This document shows positions 13,818-20,770 of a stretch of DNA of 33,159 nucleotides, piece after piece. Under the pieces are notes generated by a model. It searched no databases. It saw only the letters and a list, made by a program, of their open reading frames with translations, and was not told the origin of the DNA. The DNA lies in the NCBI GenBank assembly GCA_003156975.1, contig PMIE01000115.1:5556-38714 (forward strand), read 5' to 3'. Each line of letters opens with the position of its first letter. The stretch's first letter is position 1. A program made the position numbers and the translations under genes. The DNA is from Chloroflexota bacterium. GTDB taxonomy: Bacteria; Chloroflexota; Limnocylindria; Limnocylindrales; CSP1-4.

Positions 13818-14507
13818 CTAGGTAGCCTGTGGAGAGGGGCTGGGTGACGGCGCCGGGAGTGAGGGGACGGTAAGTACCTGGCCGATCCTGATCGAGAAAT
13901 TCGCCGGGATCTTGGGATTCAGGGCCATGAGTTGAGCCCTGGTCGTGTGGTACTTGGTGGCGATCTTGGTCAGAGTGTCGCCGGCCACGACCGTGTATTG
14001 GGTCAAGCTGCCGCTCGGGCCCGGAGTCACGACGATGCCCGGAGATGCTGACTTGCTGCCGCCCGGAACGGGGCTGCTTGAATCGACCGGTCCGCTCTCC
14101 GCCGGCGTGGTGGACGCAGTCGGACCCACCGCGGCGTTGCTGTGGCCCAGGAGCGACGGGATCACCACCAGCACGCCGATGACCAGCACCGCGCCGAGTG
14201 CGGCGGCAACGAGGGGCCACAGAGTGCGGTGGCTCTCTCGGCCTCGGAGTTCCGGGTAGTCGTACTGAGTCGGCGGCTTCTCCCAGTTGGGATGGCTCGG
14301 TCCGCGACGGGGCTGAAGCGCAGGCGTCCACGGCTCCGACGACGACGCCTGGAGCGTGTTCGGCCTCATCCTCGTCTGCGGTCGGGAGGGCGGGCGCGGC
14401 CGCTGGTCGCCCGAACCTGTTCCCTCGAGGGCGCCCGGCTTGCGCTCGACTCGTTCGTCCGCCTGTGAGCCCCTCAGCTCTTGCCCGTTCTCTTCGTCTC
14501 GATACAT
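13818..14507 (-). CDS. Single-pass membrane protein with C-terminal LysM domain (paralogue)
   Basis: The 229-residue protein starts with a charged, Arg/Pro-rich cytoplasmic part, has one membrane helix at about 96-120 and ends with a LysM module at 169-215 (YTVVAGDTLTKIATKYHTTRAQLMALNPKI, then GQVLTVP). It is expected to sit with the LysM outside, bound to the cell wall. Just before the helix it carries RRGPSHPNWEKPP (67-79), nearly identical to the motif in the LysM protein at 108-1094, although it lacks that protein's N-terminal cysteines. The start at 14507 is supported by GAGG 7 nt upstream; a longer frame to 14594 exists but has no such site. Function unknown. Confidence 0.87.
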   Translation of the reverse strand: MYRDEENGQELRGSQADERVERKPGALEGTGSGDQRPRPPSRPQTRMRPNTLQASSSEPWTPALQPRRGPSHPNWEKPPTQYDYPELRGRESHRTLWPLVAAALGAVLVIGVLVVIPSLLGHSNAAVGPTASTTPAESGPVDSSSPVPGGSKSASPGIVVTPGPSGSLTQYTVVAGDTLTKIATKYHTTRAQLMALNPKIPANFSIRIGQVLTVPSLPAPSPSPSPQAT

Positions 14508-14709
14508 CGTTCGTCCTCGTCGTGAGGCGCCGCCGCAGGGTCCAGAGCCCGGTTGACGCATTGAGTGGTGCGGCCCCAGGAGCACCCGAGGCACGGCCGA
14601 TCCGCCCTAAGGGTACGGCAGGTGGGTTACGAGGGTACAGGATGCCACGTCAGAGTTCGGGCGGCACGCCGGATATTGCTCAGCCGACGCCCATTTCACT
14701 GGGACATGG

Positions 14710-14733
14710 CGATTGGCGCCGCGCACCCAATCG
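14710..14733. promoter_or_regulatory. Inverted repeat upstream of the beta-CASP RNase gene
   Basis: CGATTGG (14710-14716) and CCAATCG (14727-14733) are perfect complements around a 10-nt spacer, ending 22 nt before the start codon. The site could be an operator or an mRNA hairpin next to the translation start. It lies in the 248-bp divergent region between the LysM and RNase genes, in which I see no gene. Confidence 0.35.
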
Positions 14734-14755
14734 AACGGGATGGCACTATTCACCA

Positions 14756-16468
14756 ATGGAAATTCGCTTTCTCGGCGCTGCCAATACCGTCACCGGATCT
14801 CAATACCTGCTCGTCACCGAGCGGGCCAAGATTCTCATCGACTGCGGCATGTTCCAGGGTGGGCCGCACGAAGAGATGCGCAACCGCGTTCCCCTCGCCT
14901 ACGACCCCACGAGCCTCGACGCGATCGTCCTGACCCACGCCCATCTGGACCACTGCGGCCTGATCCCGCATATCGTGGCCCAGGGCTTCAATGGTCCGAT
15001 CTACGCCACCAAGGGCACGATAGAACTGGCTTCGCTGGTGCTGCTCGACTCGGGCAAGCTGCAGGAGCAGTTCGCTCAGCGCCATCGCCGCTGGGCTTCC
15101 AAGAATCCGGACAAGGCCGCTCGCGAGGATCAGAAGGACGAGGCCGAGCTTCTCGCCCAGGAGAAGATCGCGGCAGAGGGAGACGCAGGTTCGAGCGTTG
15201 CCGCAAGCGCAACCACGACATCCACGGGCGGGCACATCGGCGACCTAACACCCGACGGTCACGTCATCGCCTCAGGCATAGACGAACTGGCCCTGCGGGA
15301 TGAGCAAGGCATCGGGCCGCGAATGGGCTACCTGCCCGTTGCCCAGCTGAGCGCCACCGTTCCGGCTGCCGGCACCCCGGGCAGTCTCCCGGGCGCAGAC
15401 CTGAACCTCGGCGAGCCGGTCTACGATCTGGCTCAAGCCCAGAACTCGCTGGCGAGTTTCCGAGCCACGGACTACGACAAGCCCATCGACGTCGCGCCGG
15501 GCATCACCGCCGTATTCCACGACGCCGGCCACATCCTCGGTTCCGCCATCGTGGAGCTGCGAGTCGAGGCTCAGAAGGATGTCCCGGCCCGCACGCTCAT
15601 CTTCTCCGGCGACCTCGGCCGAACCGGCGCGCCGATCCTGCGAGACCCGACGATCATCACTGCGGCGGACTACGTCCTGGTCGAGTCCACCTACGGCGGC
15701 CGAACGCACGAGCCGGAAGAAGAGTCGCTGGCCGCGCTTGCGCAAGCCGTCAATGACGTAGTCGCCCAGCAAGGCGTCCTCCTCATTCCATCGTTCGCAA
15801 TCGGTCGAACGCAGGAAGTCGTCTGGGCGCTCGAGCATCTCCTCGACGCCGGCCGGATCCCGAAGATCAAGCTCTTCCTGGACTCGCCAATGGCCTCGAA
15901 GGCTTCGACCATCTACCGCGAGCACACGGACTACTACGACTCCGAGACTCTGGCGCTGCTCAATCGCGGCGAAGGCCCGATCGACTTCCCCGGCCAGCTC
16001 GAGACGCCCACGGCCCAGCAGTCGGAAGCGATCGAGCGGTCGCGTCGGCCGTACGTCCTCGTCGCCTCGAACGGCATGCTGACCGGCGGTCGGGTTCTTG
16101 GTCACCTTGAGTCGCTCGTCGGCGACACGAAGGCGATGATCCTGTTCGTCGGCTATCAGGGCGAGATGACTCTCGGCGCCCGACTCCAGGCAGGAGCCAA
16201 GGTGGCCCGACTCGACGGCCAGGAATACCAGGTCCGCTGCGCCATCCGGTCGATCACCGGCTTCTCGGCCCACGCCGATGAGCCCGGGCTGCTGTCATGG
16301 CTGGGCAACTTCATCGCGGGCCGCAAAGCCGGCGATACGGGCGTCCCGCGGCGCGTCTTCATCGTCCACGGCGACCCGGACGCTCAGGCGATCCTGGAGC
16401 CCAAAGTCCAGGCCCTCGGTCTGCCGACCATGGCCCCGCACTGGCACCAGCACGTTACGTTGGACTGA
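14756..16468 (+). CDS. Beta-CASP metallo-beta-lactamase RNase with central insertion
   Basis: The 570-residue protein has the metallo-beta-lactamase core with HAHLDH (61-66), GHILGSAIV (259-267) and FSGDLGR (283-289). The beta-CASP region follows with SFAIGRTQEVVWALEHLL (346-363), LDSPMA (375-380) and SNGMLTGGRVLGHLE (438-452), then the RMMBL C-terminus with GFSAHAD (502-508) and VHGD (537-540). Members are exo- or endoribonucleases of the CPSF-73/Ysh1 class. About 100 residues at roughly 113-222, rich in Ala, Gly, Thr and charged residues, are inserted before the segment DLAQAQNSLASF, making it longer than usual. The start is the ATG at the first strand. No clear ribosome site is visible. 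Confidence 0.92.
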   Translation: MEIRFLGAANTVTGSQYLLVTERAKILIDCGMFQGGPHEEMRNRVPLAYDPTSLDAIVLTHAHLDHCGLIPHIVAQGFNGPIYATKGTIELASLVLLDSGKLQEQFAQRHRRWASKNPDKAAREDQKDEAELLAQEKIAAEGDAGSSVAASATTTSTGGHIGDLTPDGHVIASGIDELALRDEQGIGPRMGYLPVAQLSATVPAAGTPGSLPGADLNLGEPVYDLAQAQNSLASFRATDYDKPIDVAPGITAVFHDAGHILGSAIVELRVEAQKDVPARTLIFSGDLGRTGAPILRDPTIITAADYVLVESTYGGRTHEPEEESLAALAQAVNDVVAQQGVLLIPSFAIGRTQEVVWALEHLLDAGRIPKIKLFLDSPMASKASTIYREHTDYYDSETLALLNRGEGPIDFPGQLETPTAQQSEAIERSRRPYVLVASNGMLTGGRVLGHLESLVGDTKAMILFVGYQGEMTLGARLQAGAKVARLDGQEYQVRCAIRSITGFSAHADEPGLLSWLGNFIAGRKAGDTGVPRRVFIVHGDPDAQAILEPKVQALGLPTMAPHWHQHVTLD

Positions 16469-16505
16469 GGTCGGCTTCAGGGCAAGTTCTGCATCCCGCG
16501 CGCCT

Positions 16506-17183
16506 CTACCCCGCCGCGGTCCCCGTGCTGCCCGGCGCGTGAAGCGGGATTCCGGCCTTGCAGGCCGGACACGTCTCGGCGCCGGGCTCGTAGGTCGGGA
16601 GCTGGAGCTGCCACAGGGCTGAGAGCGGGTAGTTGCGACCCGTCTTCGGTGAGGTGAGCGAGGCCAGCCCGCCGGAGCGATCGGCCATGACGGCGCACGA
16701 GACGATCTCGCCGCCGAACGCCTCGACGGCCGGCAGCATCGCCAGCAGCGAGCCGCCCGTGGTCAGGATGTCGTCCACCAGCAGGACGCGCTCTCCGGGG
16801 GCGATGGTGAAGCCGCGCCGGAATTCGCGCCGCGTGGTGCCGTCCGGATCTTTGACTTCCTCGGCGAAGATGCTCCGGACGCCGAGCTGGCGAGCGGTCT
16901 CGAATGCGAGCACGACGCCGCCGGTCGTGGGCCCGGCCACGAGATCCACCAGCGGCGACCCATCCGGAGCGCGATGCCGCGCCGCCCAGAAACCGCACAG
17001 CTCACTCGTGGCGGCCGTGTCCTGAAGAACCAGGAACTTCTCCAAATACCGCTCCGAGTGCTTGCCGCTCTTCAGCAGGAAGTGGCCTTCCTTGAGCGCT
17101 CCAGACAGGCGGAATAGGTCCTCTGTCCGCGAGGCAATGGCCCGCGCGGCGGCCAGCTGGGCCTCGGATCGAAGTGTCGTCAT
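16506..17183 (-). CDS. pyrE: Orotate phosphoribosyltransferase
   Basis: The 225-residue enzyme shows the type I PRTase layout with the PRPP loop RVLLVDDILTTGGS (132-145), the segment AGPTTGGVVLAFETARQLG and the K/R-rich loop EEVKDPDGTTRREFRRGF. It joins orotate and PRPP to give orotidine 5'-phosphate, the fifth step of pyrimidine synthesis. The C-terminus adds a CPACKAG motif (205-211) and about 15 further residues, not essential in the family. The start is well supported by GAGGAGG upstream. It is the last gene of the minus-strand pyr operon, 31 nt after pyrD, and ends 37 nt from the convergent RNase gene. Confidence 0.93.
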   Translation of the reverse strand: MTTLRSEAQLAAARAIASRTEDLFRLSGALKEGHFLLKSGKHSERYLEKFLVLQDTAATSELCGFWAARHRAPDGSPLVDLVAGPTTGGVVLAFETARQLGVRSIFAEEVKDPDGTTRREFRRGFTIAPGERVLLVDDILTTGGSLLAMLPAVEAFGGEIVSCAVMADRSGGLASLTSPKTGRNYPLSALWQLQLPTYEPGAETCPACKAGIPLHAPGSTGTAAG

Positions 17184-17214
17184 GGGGTCCTCCTCGCGGG
17201 CTCAGCGGTCGTTG

Positions 17215-18447
17215 TCACGGGCGATACTCGGCGCCCTTGGCCGACGGCGCGCCGGTGCGCTTCGGCAAGGCCGTTCCGATGAGCGACCGATAGGAGTCCA
17301 GCCCGCGGCGCAGGCAATCCGCTCGCAGCTCGTCGCCCAGGCGGACCGGCAGCTCCGGGTCGGCGAAGATGGCCGTGCCAACCTGGACCGCGACCGCACC
17401 GCAGGCCAGGAAGTCCAGGACGTCGTCCAGGTTCGTGACCCCGCCGATGGCCACGATCGGGATCGAGACGACCTGCGCCACCTCGTAGACGATGCGCAGG
17501 GCCACGGGCTTGATGGCGGGCCCAGAAAGCCCGCCGTACGTGTTGCCCAGGAACGCCCGGGTCCGATCGGCCGAGACGGCAAGTCCAGACAGCGTGTTGA
17601 TCGCGCAGATCGCGTCTGCGCCGGCTTCCTCGATCGCTTTGGCGATGGGCCGGACGTCCGTCACGTTCGGCGAGAGCTTGACCAGCAGCGGCAGATCCGT
17701 TGCTCGCCGGACCGCGGCGGTGACAGCGCGGGCGGCATCGCGATCTATCGCGAACTGGAGCCCGCCCTTGCCGACGTTGGGGCAGCTTATGTTCAGCTCG
17801 ATGCCGGCAACGCCGGGCACGCCGTCCAGGCGGCGCGCGACTTCCACGTAGTCCTCGATCGATTCGCCGGCCACGTTGACGATGACCGGCACCTTCCAGC
17901 CCTGCCAGATGGGGCCGTACTTCTCGATTACCGCGTCCACGCCCGGGTTCTGCAGGCCGATGGCGTTGAGCATTCCGCCCGGCGTTTCGGTTACGCGGGG
18001 CGGCGGATTACCCGCCCGCGGCCGGAGAGTGGTCCCCTTGCAACAGATCGCCCCGATCCGCTGGACATCCACGACCTCGCCGTATTCCACTCCGTAGCCG
18101 AACGTGCCAGAAGCCACGAGGATCGGGTTGTCGAGCACCAGGCCGCCGTGGTCCGGCGCTCCCCGCGCCGGGGCGAGGTCCACCGACAGGTCGATCCGAT
18201 CGAGCGCCGCCTGCACGGCGAGCGTAGGTCGGGCAGCCGTCGGGGCACCGAGATCGGCCACAGCGGATCCGCCCGTCTCGACCCGAGGCCGGCCGGCAGG
18301 AGCCTTGAACCGATCGGCAGGCTCGATTGCGCCCTTCGCCTTCCGAACGGTGGGTGTTCGTTTGGACCTGTTGGAGTCCGTCCCTACGCGCATGTCGCCG
18401 AACCTGATGAGGACCTGCTTTGGCGACTTCGCCTTCTTCGGTGTCAT
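17215..18447 (-). CDS. pyrD: Dihydroorotate dehydrogenase, class 1B catalytic subunit, with N-terminal extension
   Basis: The core (about residues 85-395) has LDNPILVASGTFGYG, KGTTLRPRAGNPPPRV, NAIGLQNPG, ELNISCPN with the catalytic Cys222, LLVKLSPNV and PIVAIGGV, all diagnostic of class 1B enzymes that pass electrons to PyrK and then NAD+. It oxidises dihydroorotate to orotate in the cytoplasm. The frame begins about 85 residues before the usual start with a basic, Pro-rich stretch. No downstream ATG fits the family start well; a GTG at residue 78 is an alternative. The pyrK gene ends 10 nt upstream, so the two subunits are coexpressed. Confidence 0.92.
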   Translation of the reverse strand: MTPKKAKSPKQVLIRFGDMRVGTDSNRSKRTPTVRKAKGAIEPADRFKAPAGRPRVETGGSAVADLGAPTAARPTLAVQAALDRIDLSVDLAPARGAPDHGGLVLDNPILVASGTFGYGVEYGEVVDVQRIGAICCKGTTLRPRAGNPPPRVTETPGGMLNAIGLQNPGVDAVIEKYGPIWQGWKVPVIVNVAGESIEDYVEVARRLDGVPGVAGIELNISCPNVGKGGLQFAIDRDAARAVTAAVRRATDLPLLVKLSPNVTDVRPIAKAIEEAGADAICAINTLSGLAVSADRTRAFLGNTYGGLSGPAIKPVALRIVYEVAQVVSIPIVAIGGVTNLDDVLDFLACGAVAVQVGTAIFADPELPVRLGDELRADCLRRGLDSYRSLIGTALPKRTGAPSAKGAEYRP

Positions 18448-18457
18448 GCGACGCGCC

Positions 18458-19318
18458 TCACAACGCCGGCCATGCGATCTCCTCGGCCGCGAAAACGGGA
18501 CCTTCCCGGCAGACGCGCAACGGACCCTCTACACCGATCACCGTGCAGCCGAGACACGCGCCTACGGCGCAGCCCATCGTCTGCTCCATGGAAACCTGCA
18601 GGAATGACTTGCGGCGAGCGGTCGTGGAGCCGAGCGGATCGGCCTTGCCGGCGCCCCTCTTTCGGCCGAGCTTGGCCACGCCCAGCCGGTCTCGCCGCCC
18701 AACGGCGAGCGCAGCGAGCCGCGCCAGCATCGGGTGCGGACCGCAGGCGAATGCCTGATCCGCCCAGGCCTCGTATTCCTGAACCAGCTCCGTCACATAG
18801 CCGTGATGGCCGAGCGACCCATCGTCCGTGGCCACGACGTATTCGACTTCGTCGGGCAGAAGGTTCGAGGGATAGACGTGCGCGGCGCTCAGCGCCCCGA
18901 ACAGGATCGTGACCTGCCGGCCGTCGCGGATTGCCTCGTCGGCGAGCATCCGGACACCGGCCATGCCGAGGCCGCCGGCAATGAGCAGCAGGTGGCGGCT
19001 CCGTGGGTCCACCTCGAACGGCCTCCCCAGCGGACCGAGCATGTCGAGCCGCTCACCCTCGCGGACGCGGGTCATCCACTCCGTTCCACGGCCGACGGTT
19101 CGGAAGTGGAGCGTGACGATGCCCGTGCCGGGATCCGCCGTGTTGATCGAGAACGGGCGCCGCAGAACCAGGCCGGAGCAGTCGCCCGTGCGAACGTGGA
19201 CGAACTGCCCGGCCCTCGATCCACTGGCAAGCTCAGGTGCGTGGAACGATTGAAGCCACTGTCCCGGCAGAATCTGCCGGCTCTCGACCAGTTCGGCGGC
19301 GACCAGGCGCATCGTCAC
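18458..19318 (-). CDS. pyrK: Dihydroorotate dehydrogenase electron-transfer subunit
   Basis: The 286-residue protein has the ferredoxin-reductase fold of PyrK: the FAD motif RRPFSIN (53-59), AGGLGMAGVRML (114-125), FACGPHPML (190-198) and the [2Fe-2S] ligands C250, C255, C258 and C270 in MGCAVGACLGC and RVC. It receives electrons from the PyrD FMN and passes them to NAD+. Between the NAD domain and the cluster domain there is an extra Arg/Lys/Gly-rich loop at about 207-238 that typical PyrK proteins lack. The start is GTG at 19318 or the in-frame ATG at 19312. Confidence 0.93.
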   Translation of the reverse strand: MTMRLVAAELVESRQILPGQWLQSFHAPELASGSRAGQFVHVRTGDCSGLVLRRPFSINTADPGTGIVTLHFRTVGRGTEWMTRVREGERLDMLGPLGRPFEVDPRSRHLLLIAGGLGMAGVRMLADEAIRDGRQVTILFGALSAAHVYPSNLLPDEVEYVVATDDGSLGHHGYVTELVQEYEAWADQAFACGPHPMLARLAALAVGRRDRLGVAKLGRKRGAGKADPLGSTTARRKSFLQVSMEQTMGCAVGACLGCTVIGVEGPLRVCREGPVFAAEEIAWPAL

Positions 19319-19333
19319 CGGCGGTCGTCGCCC

Positions 19334-20260
19334 CTACTTGTCCGCGTCGTCGGAGTGGTCTTCCTGGGGCTCTTCGTCCGCTTCGCTCTCGCCGCCTTCG
19401 TCGCCATCCTCGGAGGCTCCGTCCGCTCCGGACAGAGCCGGGAAGGCCTCGGCCAGCGTGTCGGCGAGATCGCCAAAGATGTCCGTCGGGTCGTAGAACT
19501 CGACGATGTCGTCCGGACCGTCGAGCTTGCGCCAGGTCCCGGCTTCGGCTTCGGCCTCAGGTACGACCTCGGCCGTGAAGGTGCCTGAAGCCCGCAGGGT
19601 GAGCCGCTCGTCGTCGTCGTCGATGATCACCAGGTCGCCCAGGAATGCGGTCAGCTGTGAAGCCGCGCTCTCGAACTGCTCGAGGAGATGGGCCTCGGTC
19701 TGCTGGCTGCGCTCCTGGAATGCCAGGGCCAGGTCGTAGAGCCGCCCGGCGGCCTCTTCCTCGGTCTCGGGCGCCTCGTCGACATCGCGCCCACCGGCGG
19801 CCCAATCGTCTGCGGCTGCGGCGTATGGATTCTCACCGCCGAGGGGGATCGTGTCCGTTGACGAGATGTCGGCCGACTTGAGCAAGTCGGCGGTGCCGGT
19901 CGGCTCCTCATCGAGACCGGCTTCGGCCTTGGTCGCTTCCTGGAACGCCGCGAAGACGTCGGCCAGGTTGTACAGCTCGATCAGCTCCGACGGGTTCTCG
20001 ATGGTCTCCGTCTCGCTGACCCACTTGCCGGTGGCCTCATCGAGGTAGCGGCTGCGGCTACGGAAGGTGAGGTCCTCGGCGACGGCAAGGTAATCCACCT
20101 CGTCGTCGATGAGAACCAGACCGCCGAGGTCGGCGATCCGTTCGGCATTCGCGTCCAGGAACTTGCCCAGCTGGGCCGACGCGGCGGCCAGAAAATCGGT
20201 CCTCTCAAGTGAGGCGTCCGCGGCGAGTTCGCCGAGCTGGTCATTGCGGCTCGTATCCAT
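19334..20260 (-). CDS. Acidic protein with internal duplication, function unknown
   Basis: I do not recognise this 308-residue protein. It contains two related units. Unit A (about 26-108) has AASAQLGKFL, LGGLVLIDDEVDYL, a GKW and SELIELYNLADVF. Unit B (about 198-272) has AASQLTAFL, LGDLVIIDDDDERL, a GTW and DIVEFYDPTDIF in the same order. The linker (110-190) and the tail (276-308) are rich in Asp and Glu. It has no signal peptide or membrane helix, so it is probably cytoplasmic. The start at 20260 follows AGGAGGG at a normal distance; a longer frame upstream overlaps the preceding gene. It lies 13 nt after orf108 and 15 nt before pyrK, so it is expressed with the pyr genes. Confidence 0.85.
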   Translation of the reverse strand: MDTSRNDQLGELAADASLERTDFLAAASAQLGKFLDANAERIADLGGLVLIDDEVDYLAVAEDLTFRSRSRYLDEATGKWVSETETIENPSELIELYNLADVFAAFQEATKAEAGLDEEPTGTADLLKSADISSTDTIPLGGENPYAAAADDWAAGGRDVDEAPETEEEAAGRLYDLALAFQERSQQTEAHLLEQFESAASQLTAFLGDLVIIDDDDERLTLRASGTFTAEVVPEAEAEAGTWRKLDGPDDIVEFYDPTDIFGDLADTLAEAFPALSGADGASEDGDEGGESEADEEPQEDHSDDADK

Positions 20261-20273
20261 CGCTGTGGCCCTC

Positions 20274-20600
20274 CTAGCCCTTGAACTCGAGATCCGGGCC
20301 CATTCGCTCCCGGAGGAACATCGAATGATGTCGTTCGAACATCCATTCCCCGGCTCGGTGGCCAAGGGCTCTCGTGGATTCGTCGGCTTCGAGCTTGTCC
20401 AGCGTGCCGTAGTCGGGCAGGTCAAGCATGATCACGTTGTCGAAGTCCCAGCCATGAGCGACGTTGAACCAGCCGACGAACTTGATCCCGAACTTCTCTT
20501 CGTACTGCTTCATCTGCTTGGCAAACAGAGTCTTCATGAAGAACTTGAAGAACGGGTCTCGTCCGCGACGGACCGAGAAGTAAGTCGCGAGGACTGGCAC
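20274..20600 (-). CDS. Small protein resembling dimeric alpha-beta barrel (EthD/NIPSNAP-like), function unknown
   Basis: The 108-residue product begins VPVLATYFSVRRG and contains KFFMKTLFAKQMKQYEEKFGIKFVGWFNVAHGWDFDNVIMLDLPDYGTLDKLEAD. This is a strand-helix-strand pattern with an aromatic and histidine-rich centre, as in small dimeric ferredoxin-like barrels. The family call is tentative. The GTG start has AGGAGA about 10 nt upstream. It follows pyrC after a 170-bp gap that may hold an internal promoter, and precedes the duplicated acidic protein by 13 nt. No catalytic function can be assigned. Confidence 0.75.
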   Translation of the reverse strand: MPVLATYFSVRRGRDPFFKFFMKTLFAKQMKQYEEKFGIKFVGWFNVAHGWDFDNVIMLDLPDYGTLDKLEADESTRALGHRAGEWMFERHHSMFLRERMGPDLEFKG

Positions 20601-20770
20601 GGGCTATGCGGTCTCCTGGTTGATGAACTCCCGCGGTTGCCGAGGCGCACCGCAGCGCGGCGCCTATTCTCGCACGCCAGCCGGTAGCGCGGTTCCTCTC
20701 GTTTGGGCCGGGCGACGCAAACCCCCTCTCGCGCGGAGCCACGCGGCGATGCTGAACGGCCGGTCAGGCC
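20601..20770 (-). other. 170-bp gap inside the pyr gene cluster
   Basis: This spacer between pyrC and orf108 holds no credible gene. GCTGA (20751-20755) and TCAGC (20771-20775) can close a small GC-rich hairpin at the pyrC stop codon. The gap may therefore end the pyrRBC transcript or hold a second promoter for orf108-orf308-pyrKDE. No convincing promoter hexamers stand out. Confidence 0.4.
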
